DNA of 6,118 nt from Nonlabens sp. (lineage in GTDB: Bacteria > Bacteroidota > Bacteroidia > Flavobacteriales > Flavobacteriaceae), in assembly GCA_023301395.1 (NCBI GenBank), contig JALZUY010000232.1:1-6118 (forward strand), read 5' to 3'. Numbering within the stretch: position 1 is the first letter of the stretch; each line of letters opens with the position of its first letter. The position numbers and the translations under genes are program-made. The notes under the pieces were generated by a model that was not told the origin of the DNA, searched no databases, and was given only the letters and a program-made list of their open reading frames with translations. Positions 1-6,118 of the stretch are shown in pieces.

Positions 1-47
1 GTGAAATGGCTAAAAATATTAACAAAAAAAGTAAAGAAATAATTAGG

Positions 48-75
48 TTGGTATTCATATTTGGTTGTATTTTTG
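48..75 (+). promoter_or_regulatory. Bacteroidota-type promoter of typA
   Basis: The -7 element TATTTTTG (68-75) matches the Bacteroidota consensus TAnnTTTG at every fixed position. A TTG at 48-50 serves as the -33 element, with a 17-bp spacer. This predicts transcription starting near 80-83 and a leader of about 20 nt before the ATG at 100. The leader contains the small inverted repeat GCTTAGAAGC (81-90) and no Shine-Dalgarno sequence, which is usual in this phylum. The assignment rests on consensus match and position only. Confidence 0.72.
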
Positions 76-99
76 CAGCCGCTTAGAAGCATTATTTTT

Positions 100-1905
100 A
101 TGAAAGATATTAGAAACATCGCAATTATTGCTCACGTAGATCACGGGAAGACTACGTTAGTAGACAAGATTTTACACCACTGTGAAATTTTCCGTGAGAA
201 CGAGTCAACGGGTGAATTGATCCTTGATAATAACGACATTGAACGTGAACGTGGGATTACTATCCTTGCAAAGAACGTTTCTGTAATGTACAAAGGAACT
301 AAAATTAACATCATCGACACACCTGGTCACGCCGATTTTGGTGGTGAGGTAGAGCGTGTATTGAACATGGCTGATGGTGTATTACTTCTTGTAGATGCAT
401 TTGAAGGTCCTATGCCTCAAACGCGTTTTGTATTGCAGAAAGCTATCGACCTTGGGTTGAAGCCTTGTGTAGTTGTAAATAAAGTAGATAAAGAAAACTG
501 TACGCCTGATGAGGTACATGAGTCAGTGTTTGACTTAATGTTTGAATTAGGAGCAGAAGAGTGGCAGTTAGACTTCCCTACCGTTTATGGTAGTGCTAAG
601 AATAACTGGATGTCTCTAGACTGGAAAGATGAAACTACTAACATCGAGCCATTGCTTGATATGGTAATTGAGCATGTACCAGTTCCTAAAATTGAAGAAG
701 GAACAACTCAAATGTTGATCACATCTCTAGATTTCTCTAACTATACAGGTCGTATTGCGATAGGTAGAGTAAAAAGAGGTTCTGTTAAGGAAGGTCAAAA
801 CGTTTCTCTTTGTAAACGTGATGGAACGATACAGAAAACTAAAGTGAAAGAAGTTTATGTCTTTGACGGAATGGGTAAGGCCAAAGCGGAAGAGGTGATG
901 GCTGGTGATATTTGTGCGATTGTAGGATTAGAAGGTTTTGAAATAGGTGACAGTGTTGCTGATTTTGAAAATCCTGAGGCTATGGAAACTATCGCAATAG
1001 ATGAACCTACAATGAGTATGTTGTTTACAATTAACGATTCTCCATTCTTTGGTAAGGATGGTAAATTTGTAACATCTCGTCATATTAATGATCGTTTAAC
1101 TAAGGAACTTGAAAAAAATCTAGCTTTACAAGTACATGATACTGGTAGTGCTGATAAGTTTATGGTTTTCGGTCGTGGTGTATTACACCTTTCTGTATTA
1201 ATTGAAACGATGCGTCGTGAAGGTTATGAATTACAGATCGGTCAACCACAGGTTATTATCAAAGAAATTGATGGTGTTAAATGTGAGCCTATTGAAGAGC
1301 TTACAATTGATTTACCAGAAAATGTAAGTGGTAAGGCTGTTGAAATGGTTACTCTTAGAAAAGGAGAAATGACTAGTATGGCGCCTAAAGGGCAGCGTAT
1401 GGTTTGTGAATTTAAAATTCCTTCTCGTGGTATTATAGGTTTACGTAATCAATTGATTACTGCAACTGCCGGTGAGGCGATTATGAATCACCGTTTTGTA
1501 GGTTTTGAACCTTATAAAGGAGAAATTCAAGGACGTATCAACGGTTCTATGATTTCTATGGAAAAAGGAACTTCTATTCCTTATTCAATGGATAAATTAC
1601 AAGATCGTGGTAAATTCTTTATCGCACCAGGTGAAGAAATTTACGGAGGTCAGGTAGTAGGTGAGAATTCTAGACCAGATGATCTAGCAATTAACCTTAC
1701 TAAGACTAAAAAGCTTTCTAACGTGCGTAGTGCAGGTAACGATGATAAAGTAAAGATTGCACCACCAGTTAAGTTTACACTGGAAGAAGCTCTTGAATAC
1801 ATCCAGAAAGATGAGTATGTTGAGGTTACTCCTAACTTCTTAAGATTACGTAAAATTCTTCTTGATGAAGGTGAGCGTAAACGTGCAGGAAAACAACTTT
1901 CTTAA
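100..1905 (+). CDS. typA: Ribosome-associated translational GTPase TypA/BipA
   Basis: This is a complete 601-residue TypA/BipA, the family's usual length (about 600). It is a cytoplasmic GTPase related to EF-G and LepA that binds the 70S ribosome. In other bacteria it supports 50S assembly and growth in the cold or under stress. The G domain shows the P-loop AHVDHGKT (residues 11-18), switch I RGITI (51-55), DTPGH (73-77), NKVD (127-130) and GSAK (164-167), all intact. A beta-barrel domain II (about 203-290), an EF-G-like domain III (about 303-385) and domain V (about 395-480) follow, then the BipA-specific C-terminal domain (about 480-590) with NGSMISMEKG. The ATG at 100 is chosen because MKDIRNIAIIAHVDHGKTT is the normal family N-terminus. 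The in-frame TTG at 61 would add 13 residues and lies upstream of the -7 element. It stands alone, between its own promoter and a terminator. Confidence 0.98.
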   Translation: MKDIRNIAIIAHVDHGKTTLVDKILHHCEIFRENESTGELILDNNDIERERGITILAKNVSVMYKGTKINIIDTPGHADFGGEVERVLNMADGVLLLVDAFEGPMPQTRFVLQKAIDLGLKPCVVVNKVDKENCTPDEVHESVFDLMFELGAEEWQLDFPTVYGSAKNNWMSLDWKDETTNIEPLLDMVIEHVPVPKIEEGTTQMLITSLDFSNYTGRIAIGRVKRGSVKEGQNVSLCKRDGTIQKTKVKEVYVFDGMGKAKAEEVMAGDICAIVGLEGFEIGDSVADFENPEAMETIAIDEPTMSMLFTINDSPFFGKDGKFVTSRHINDRLTKELEKNLALQVHDTGSADKFMVFGRGVLHLSVLIETMRREGYELQIGQPQVIIKEIDGVKCEPIEELTIDLPENVSGKAVEMVTLRKGEMTSMAPKGQRMVCEFKIPSRGIIGLRNQLITATAGEAIMNHRFVGFEPYKGEIQGRINGSMISMEKGTSIPYSMDKLQDRGKFFIAPGEEIYGGQVVGENSRPDDLAINLTKTKKLSNVRSAGNDDKVKIAPPVKFTLEEALEYIQKDEYVEVTPNFLRLRKILLDEGERKRAGKQLS

Positions 1906-1930
1906 TCACAGATTAAGATTAGATATATTA

Positions 1931-1964
1931 AAAAAGCAGATTCGTCAGAATCTGCTTTTTTTTT
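1931..1964 (+). terminator. Intrinsic terminator of typA
   Basis: A perfect 13-bp stem (AAAAAGCAGATTC at 1931-1943 with GAATCTGCTTTTT at 1948-1960) closes a GTCA loop and runs into a T tract ending at 1964. It begins 26 bp after the typA stop. The stem is preceded by six A's, so read from the other strand it also ends in six U's and may work in both directions. That would guard typA against transcripts from the minus-strand genes. Confidence 0.93.
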
Positions 1965-2453
1965 ATAATATTATTTTAAAAACGAAATGAAAAGACAGGT
2001 AATCACTCCTGCCTTTTCTAAAAAGTGAATTCCCCGATTAATTAGAAGGACTCTAATTAGTCAACACTTCCTCCGTTGTTTTCTTAATTATTATAAAATT
2101 ATTTTCAAAACAAATCTTGCGTTTATAGGGATACACAAGACTTGTAAGAAAAGATAATGTAGACAAGTACATTTTCAATGAAATGACAATCTGTTAATTC
2201 TAAAATAACCTCTTAAAAAGAACTCTTAAAATAAATTCAAGAGAGCTTTCTATACTAGTGTTCCAATTAAATGAGTTTTGTTACCCAATAAAAAAATGTT
2301 TTTTTTATTTTTTTAACCTGTTTAGTTTATTTCATTGATATTTAGTGTTTTAAGGTGCTTTTTAAATATCATTTTACAATTGGATAAGGTTGATTAATAA
2401 TAAGCCTTATTGAATTCTACATTTAAACAACAACTGAATTGGATACCAATAAT
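1965..2453. other. Gene-free AT-rich spacer between facing terminators
   Basis: I see no credible coding sequence, tRNA or known riboswitch in these 489 bp. It is strongly AT-rich with long A and T runs (for example 2291-2315). It contains an imperfect hairpin at 1990-2017 and an 8-bp inverted repeat (TAATTAGA at 2039-2046 with TCTAATTA at 2052-2059, loop AGGAC). It also carries one copy of the 13-mer TTTTGTTACCCAA (2276-2288), which recurs at 5323-5335. I found no full TAnnTTTG promoter element on either strand. It is long for a space between two convergent genes, so a decayed gene or an unrecognised small RNA is possible but has no positive support. Confidence 0.6.
1990..2017. other. Imperfect hairpin, possible decayed terminator
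   Basis: AAAAGACAGG (1990-1999) pairs with CCTGCCTTTT (2008-2017) with a single A-C mismatch around an 8-nt loop. The A-rich 5' arm and T-rich 3' arm give it the shape of an intrinsic terminator, but only four T's follow on either strand. It lies 26 bp past the typA terminator, so it could be a backup or a relic. The arms resemble those of the terminator at 2454-2485 (GGCAGG core). Function is not established. Confidence 0.35.
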
Positions 2454-2485
2454 AAAAAAAGGGCAGGATCTAAATCCTGCCCTTT
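2454..2485 (-). terminator. Intrinsic terminator of the T9SS surface-protein gene
   Basis: Read on the minus strand, a perfect 12-bp stem (AAAGGGCAGGAT at 2458-2469 with ATCCTGCCCTTT at 2474-2485, 4-nt loop) is followed by seven U's (2460 down to 2454). It starts 31 bp after the stop codon of the 903-residue gene. A smaller 7-bp hairpin (AACAATT at 2491-2497 with AATTGTT at 2502-2508) lies between the stop and this stem. The element is clear and oriented for the minus-strand gene. Confidence 0.93.
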
Positions 2486-2516
2486 GGGAAAACAATTTTT
2501 CAATTGTTAATTCATC

Positions 2517-5228
2517 CTATTTTATGATTACTTTTTCAGTCTTCTTTCCTTTAGAGGTTATAAAACTAACAAAGTACATTCCAGTTTCAAGATTACTTCT
2601 TCCATCCCAAGTAGTATTGTATCCTGTTTCTTCATAGTCTATTACTTCAATAGAGTCTATTAAGACACCGCTGATATCATGAATTTGTATTTCTTTTAAT
2701 TTTTCAGACTCAGATTGAAAATTAAAATTCATTAGTCCATTACTTGGATTAGGAGATACTTCTGTTTTATTCATGTTACTTTTCGTAGGTGATGAACTTA
2801 TAGTTCCTCTACAAGAAACGCATTTTAATGCGGTCCATTTAGGTTCTCTTGTGTCGGGACATTTAGTTCCAACCCTATAACTTAAACAGTAACTAGAAGT
2901 AGGAATTGGTATTTGTAAACTAGTTCCTGTAACTTCAACTCTTTGAGTGAAAGGAACCGGACTGCCAAAACAAGAGCGACAGTTAGGATCATTGTACGTA
3001 TACTCTACTACATAGTCATTGAATGAAGGAGATCCAGTCCATGAAATAATTCCTCTACTACAGTCAAAACTTGTTCTTGCAGGAGCTTCACAATTAGGAA
3101 TGGTTGATGTAAAGAAATCACAATCGATTTCTCCAGCAAGATTGAATCTTTTGTTTTCACCGCAATTACTACAAATATCTTGGACATAACATACTTCTCC
3201 ACAATCAGTTTGTACTTTATGCAGTATGAAGTAGAATATTCCATCTGTTATAGGTCCATAAGAGTAATTTAATCCAGTTTGCGAATCTACTAAAGTGTAA
3301 GGCCCACCATTTTGATTAGGACTAGAGTATAATTCCCAACTGTGTATTACACTAGGATTATTAGTATACGGATTTATAACATTTGTAGTAATATTATTAT
3401 TAAAGTCAAGAGCTTTTTGGAATTCTGCGGATAAAGAACTTGGTTGTCCTGGCCCATTAGCCCAATATTCCAGAGCTAAACAACAATCTACTAAAGCTTT
3501 GTTTTCAATTACTTCACCTTGTCTAGTTTGATCGTTATAGAATAATACTTTACTCTCACAAACATCACCACAATCATCTGTTTTAAGAATGTGTATTACC
3601 GTATAATATAAACCTGGTTGTGCATTAGTTATTAAGTTAATAACAACAGGCCCATTGTTTTGTTCACTATGTACAGGTATATATGGTCCACCTACAGCAT
3701 TAGGGCTAGAAAGTACATACCACTCGTGAGTAGGATTAAACGCGCTATAATCTGTAAAGCTAGATATGCCTAATAAGCCGCTGGTATCAATGAATGCATT
3801 AAAGTCAGCCTCTTCAGGACAGCAATCTGGATTGTCAAATATGAAGTCATTGTCTTGACCTGGATTAGTATGGATGTCTGAGTCTGCTTGAGTTCCTCCA
3901 TTAACAGTAAAGTCTGCATTTACTTGGAAATCATATCCTCCAGATTGTCCAACCATATCACTAGCATTAACAGTGAAACAGAATGTACCATTGCTTGCAG
4001 TAGTTGTAAGAGTAATTCCCACTGAAACTCCACCTTGTAAAATTTCTAATTCGATAGGATTATTAATACTACCAGTGTTACCGTTTAATTGGGGTAGTGT
4101 ATACGTTCCACATACTTGTAAAGGAAGATCTTGACATGGATCCATAGGTGTTAACTCGATGTTCCCAGGAGTATTTACTCCACCGTCACAAGTATCAGTA
4201 CAAATGTCATCGACGTAAGCATAACCAAAGTGAGCACCAGCTCCACAGTCGGCAACTATGAATTCTAAATTCACAACTTCTCCTATAGCACCCGTAATAG
4301 TTAAGCTACCACAGGTCCAATCTTGCCATAAAATATCTTCGGACCTACATCCATTAGGACTTCGGATTCTGTTAAAAAATGGATTTGTAGCTGGATTAGA
4401 AACAACACAAATACGGTCTAATTCGTTTCCAGCTGCATCAACAGCTCTAGCGATAAAAAATGGATTTTGATTTGGATGATCTGGAAACTCTGCTACTAAG
4501 GCATAACTGAAGTTAACTTCTTGTATACCTGCTTCTTGAAGAATAATGGCTTTAATTAATTTATTTGTTCCACGCTCTGGTCTTGGTGTGCAATTACCGT
4601 TATCATCAGCAGGTCTGTCTGCATTTATACGGGCAGCAAACCTCCCATTATTGACTCTATTTAATGAACCACCACCAGCAGCTACCTCTGCATCTAGACC
4701 AGGTGTTACTATACTAAAATGATTAGGCTGTATGCCAAGAGTTTCTCCTGTGAAGAATATACCACCTGTTGGACCTGTTGGGATAGCGCCACATTCACCA
4801 TTATTATAAATTCCTGTTTGCCCAGCATAGCTAGCCCAAGGATTTAATATAGGATTACTACTATTTTCAAATCCACCATTATCACACATCACTGCTGCAA
4901 CAGCTTTGAAAAGATCATTTAATTTTGGATTTTCCTTAAAGTAAAGACTTCTTAAATAATCTTTTTTATAAATAGTCATAAGTTCTTTAAAAGGAATTGA
5001 GGTTAGTTCTTCCCTTGTATGTTCATCGGCAGTTCTGAGTTGTTCTATATAGTTATATAGATGCTTCTCAGGAATGGCGGTTTCAAAATTCTTTTGAATG
5101 TACGCTTCAATCTTCTTTTCAACTTGAAGTTGTTGTTGATAGCGATCATTGTCATTTAAATCTTGTGCATTTAGACATGCACAGCAGCTCATCACTAGTA
5201 AGAGTGCAAATGAATATAATTTTTTCAT
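2517..5228 (-). CDS. Secreted cysteine-rich multi-domain protein with T9SS type A sorting domain
   Basis: This is a complete 903-residue predicted surface or secreted protein of unknown specific function. Residues 1-21 form a signal peptide (MKK, hydrophobic core, likely cleavage after CLNA). A charged, probably helical region follows (about 23-112). Next comes a module starting at CDNGGFE (115-121) and ending at FGYAYVDDIC (334-343), which resembles jelly-roll modules of flavobacterial adhesins (inference). After it come an Ig-like segment (about 354-465), two copies of a duplicated module (469-557 and 582-680) and a fibronectin-III-like region (about 712-808). Residues 823-903 are a type A T9SS sorting domain: EVSPNPSNG, an HDISG turn, LETGMYFVSF and a terminal KVIIK. 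That domain implies Sec export, then T9SS passage through the outer membrane with removal of the C-terminus. The mature part has 31 cysteines, often in CC or CxxxC arrangements, suggesting disulfides. No catalytic motif is visible, so an adhesin or binding role is most likely. The ATG gives a proper signal peptide; no Shine-Dalgarno and no clear -7 element were found upstream. Confidence 0.95.
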   Translation of the reverse strand: MKKLYSFALLLVMSCCACLNAQDLNDNDRYQQQLQVEKKIEAYIQKNFETAIPEKHLYNYIEQLRTADEHTREELTSIPFKELMTIYKKDYLRSLYFKENPKLNDLFKAVAAVMCDNGGFENSSNPILNPWASYAGQTGIYNNGECGAIPTGPTGGIFFTGETLGIQPNHFSIVTPGLDAEVAAGGGSLNRVNNGRFAARINADRPADDNGNCTPRPERGTNKLIKAIILQEAGIQEVNFSYALVAEFPDHPNQNPFFIARAVDAAGNELDRICVVSNPATNPFFNRIRSPNGCRSEDILWQDWTCGSLTITGAIGEVVNLEFIVADCGAGAHFGYAYVDDICTDTCDGGVNTPGNIELTPMDPCQDLPLQVCGTYTLPQLNGNTGSINNPIELEILQGGVSVGITLTTTASNGTFCFTVNASDMVGQSGGYDFQVNADFTVNGGTQADSDIHTNPGQDNDFIFDNPDCCPEEADFNAFIDTSGLLGISSFTDYSAFNPTHEWYVLSSPNAVGGPYIPVHSEQNNGPVVINLITNAQPGLYYTVIHILKTDDCGDVCESKVLFYNDQTRQGEVIENKALVDCCLALEYWANGPGQPSSLSAEFQKALDFNNNITTNVINPYTNNPSVIHSWELYSSPNQNGGPYTLVDSQTGLNYSYGPITDGIFYFILHKVQTDCGEVCYVQDICSNCGENKRFNLAGEIDCDFFTSTIPNCEAPARTSFDCSRGIISWTGSPSFNDYVVEYTYNDPNCRSCFGSPVPFTQRVEVTGTSLQIPIPTSSYCLSYRVGTKCPDTREPKWTALKCVSCRGTISSSPTKSNMNKTEVSPNPSNGLMNFNFQSESEKLKEIQIHDISGVLIDSIEVIDYEETGYNTTWDGRSNLETGMYFVSFITSKGKKTEKVIIK
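3189..3824 (-). repeat. Tandem duplicated module inside the T9SS protein
   Basis: Residues 469-557 and 582-680 are two copies of one module. Each starts with CC and carries an H-x-W-x(3)-SSPN-x(2)-GGPY-x(2)-V core (501-519 and 629-647). Each ends with an aromatic/aliphatic strand and a T-D-C-G-[DE]-V-C motif (around 550-557 and 674-680). The second copy has an extra Asn-rich stretch (about 609-625) between the CC and the His-Trp core. Similarity is also visible in the DNA around the GGPY codons. This indicates an internal duplication of an Ig-like, probably disulfide-stapled unit. Confidence 0.85.
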
Positions 5229-5413
5229 CTTTAAAATATTTTGGTTTAGTTCCTACTCTGTTTAATTGGGTTTTCGGATATGTCCCAAGAATGCATTCAC
5301 TGTATTGTTTCTTATTTATGGATTTTGTTACCCAAAAATCAAAACAATTTAATATACAGTTGTGAGAATAAGATTTCAAATATTTCGTTAACAGGTGTAG
5401 ATTGGTATTGTTC

Positions 5414-5431
5414 ACGCTTTCGCGAAAGCGT
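5414..5431. repeat. Perfect 18-bp palindrome ACGCTTTCGCGAAAGCGT
   Basis: The element is exactly self-complementary over 18 bp, with two further matching pairs on the outside after one mismatch. It is a GC-rich island in very AT-rich surroundings. It lies 25 bp after the CHAT gene stop and 185 bp before the start of the T9SS gene. Neither strand has a U tract after it, so it is not a normal intrinsic terminator, although it could fold into a 7-bp hairpin with a CGCG loop. I recall similar CGCTTTCGCGAAAGCG palindromes between genes in flavobacterial genomes; that is memory and was not checked. It could be a dispersed repeat or a protein-binding site. Confidence 0.85.
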
Positions 5432-5456
5432 AAATAAATAAAAGAAAATGAAGTAG

Positions 5457-6118
5457 TTAGTTACTTTTCTTATAGAAATAAAAGAAAATGCTAATTAAAA
5501 TCAATAGCGTGAGGAGTGATAAAATCCAAATGTGATAACTAGTTTTTTTAATAGGAATTACGTTGTTATCTCCCATAGCAATTAGGGAGGACCAATAGTA
5601 TGGAGATACCTCAGAAAGTTCATGTTCCTTGATGTATTCAATTTTTGAGAGATGTAAGGAAGTTGCAACACCATGTCCTGACTCGATATTTTTATAGAAC
5701 TCTTTTACTATAAATGCAGTTGATTTATCACTTGTTTTCCATAAGGAAGATACTACAGATCTCGATCCTGTGTTAAAGAATCCTCTTGCTAGTGTTAGAG
5801 TTCCTTCTCCTTGGGCTATCTCACCTACAGAAGTCTCGCAAGCACTTAGAAAAACTAGTTCTGCATTATTTCTTAAGCCATATAATTCCTTGATGCTTAG
5901 TTTGCTGTCGTAAAAAGCAAGATAAGCGTCGTCACCTGAACTTGCGTGTGTAGCAAGGTGAATGATATTATAGTTGTTGATCTGGTTAATAAAGGCTTCT
6001 TTAGTAGCTATACTGTCCACATAACTATGCCCATCGATATGGTTGTTTATTGAATTAACCTCTTTTTTAGTATTAAATAATAGAGGTCAGTAGTTAATTG
6101 CTTATATTGTATGTCAAT
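5457..6118 (-). CDS. CHAT-domain protease, C-terminal part, membrane-anchored, frame interrupted
   Basis: This is the 3' part of a CHAT-domain (caspase HetF-associated with TPRs) protein; the 5' part lies beyond the window. The continuous frame runs from 6086 to the TAA at 5459-5457. Counting from the GTG at 6020 (187 residues), the catalytic His lies in HLATHA (His25) and the catalytic Cys in LSACETS (Cys61). The family strings GEGTLTLARGFF and SSLW, and the closing PYYWSSLIAMGD, are present, so the protease core looks intact. A transmembrane helix (about 162-183) ends in KKSN. By the positive-inside rule that places the CHAT domain in the periplasm, assuming a signal peptide upstream. Relatives usually carry TPR repeats before CHAT. 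The GTG at 6020 is unlikely to be the true start, because PLLFNTKKEV upstream of it is typical CHAT sequence. An in-frame TGA at 6087-6089 precedes it, and the coding signal appears to continue one base out of frame (6118 to about 6086, IDIQYKQLTTD). This may be a one-base deletion, an assembly error or a frameshifted gene. Family assignment is firm; integrity and full extent are not. Confidence 0.85.
6062..6068 (-). other. A_AAA_AAG heptamer, candidate -1 frameshift site
   Basis: On the minus strand the heptamer AAAAAAG lies in the phase required for -1 slippage relative to the upstream open frame (CTA AAA AAG). That frame ends at the TAA at 6049-6047, four codons after the heptamer. A -1 slip here enters the CHAT frame at GAG-GTT (Glu-Val). 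A_AAA_AAG is a known efficient bacterial slippery sequence (dnaX, insertion sequences). I see no upstream Shine-Dalgarno-like stimulator and no obvious downstream stem-loop, so a functional role is doubtful. Confidence 0.3.

Noticed and set aside
1..42. Plus-strand Lys-rich frame ending at TAA 40-42 as the tail of an upstream gene
   Set aside because: Only 13 codons are visible, they are low in complexity, and nothing in them identifies a family.
61..99. In-frame TTG upstream start for typA adding 13 residues
   Set aside because: It lies upstream of the predicted -7 element and transcription start, and the added residues are not part of the normal TypA N-terminus.
2410..2637. 75-codon plus-strand open frame
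   Set aside because: It crosses the minus-strand terminator and runs antisense to the conserved T9SS sorting domain.
3008..3244. 78-codon minus-strand open frame
   Set aside because: It is a different-frame shadow inside the T9SS protein gene, with no start signal and no family-like features.
4258..4470. 70-codon plus-strand open frame
   Set aside because: It is antisense to the N-terminal module of the T9SS protein and has no supporting promoter or motif.
5170..5190. Lipobox in the T9SS protein signal peptide (cysteines 15, 16, 18)
   Set aside because: The residues before each cysteine fit the lipobox poorly (Met at -2 for Cys15), and a T9SS sorting domain normally goes with signal peptidase I cleavage, here after CLNA.
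5333..5340. GATTTTTG on the minus strand as the T9SS gene -7 element
   Set aside because: It misses the first consensus T, and no TTG lies at the proper spacing upstream, so no promoter is called.
5152..5415. Overlapping short open frames on both strands around the T9SS gene start
   Set aside because: They overlap the signal-peptide coding region in other frames and read as low-quality, unconserved-looking sequence.
5414..5431. Palindrome as intrinsic terminator of the CHAT gene
   Set aside because: No U tract follows the hairpin on either strand; the T-rich stretch lies before it.

Overview
The window looks like chromosomal DNA from a marine-type member of the Flavobacteriaceae (phylum Bacteroidota). 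The evidence is AT-rich DNA, a promoter of the Bacteroidota sigma type (TTG, then TAnnTTTG) in front of the first gene, no Shine-Dalgarno sequence at the clear starts, a protein ending in a type IX secretion (T9SS) sorting domain, and the palindrome ACGCTTTCGCGAAAGCGT between genes. The genus cannot be fixed from the sequence.

Layout: positions 48-1964 form a complete single-gene unit on the plus strand. It has a promoter, typA/bipA (601 codons, an intact ribosome-associated GTPase) and a strong intrinsic terminator. Positions 1965-2453 are a gene-free, very AT-rich spacer lying between this terminator and a second one that faces it. Positions 2454-5228 on the minus strand hold a 903-residue secreted, cysteine-rich, multi-domain surface protein with a signal peptide, an internally duplicated module and a C-terminal T9SS sorting domain, plus its own terminator. 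A 228-bp gap then carries the perfect 18-bp palindrome. Positions 5457-6118, also on the minus strand, hold the 3' part of a CHAT-domain (caspase-like) protease gene with a C-terminal membrane anchor; it runs off the right edge.

The most notable signal is in the CHAT gene. The CHAT reading frame is closed by a TGA at 6087-6089, but the residues just after that stop (PLLFNTKKEV) still look like normal CHAT-family sequence. The only frame open to the window edge lies one base out of register. Either one base is missing (mutation or assembly error), or the gene is read through a -1 shift; an A_AAA_AAG slippery heptamer sits in the correct phase at 6062-6068.

The genes do not form an obvious pathway. 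typA is an independent housekeeping unit facing the two minus-strand genes. The surface protein and the CHAT protease share a direction, but the gap and the palindrome argue for separate transcription. Both act in or outside the cell envelope if the topology inferred here is right. I see no mobile element, CRISPR array, tRNA or rRNA.
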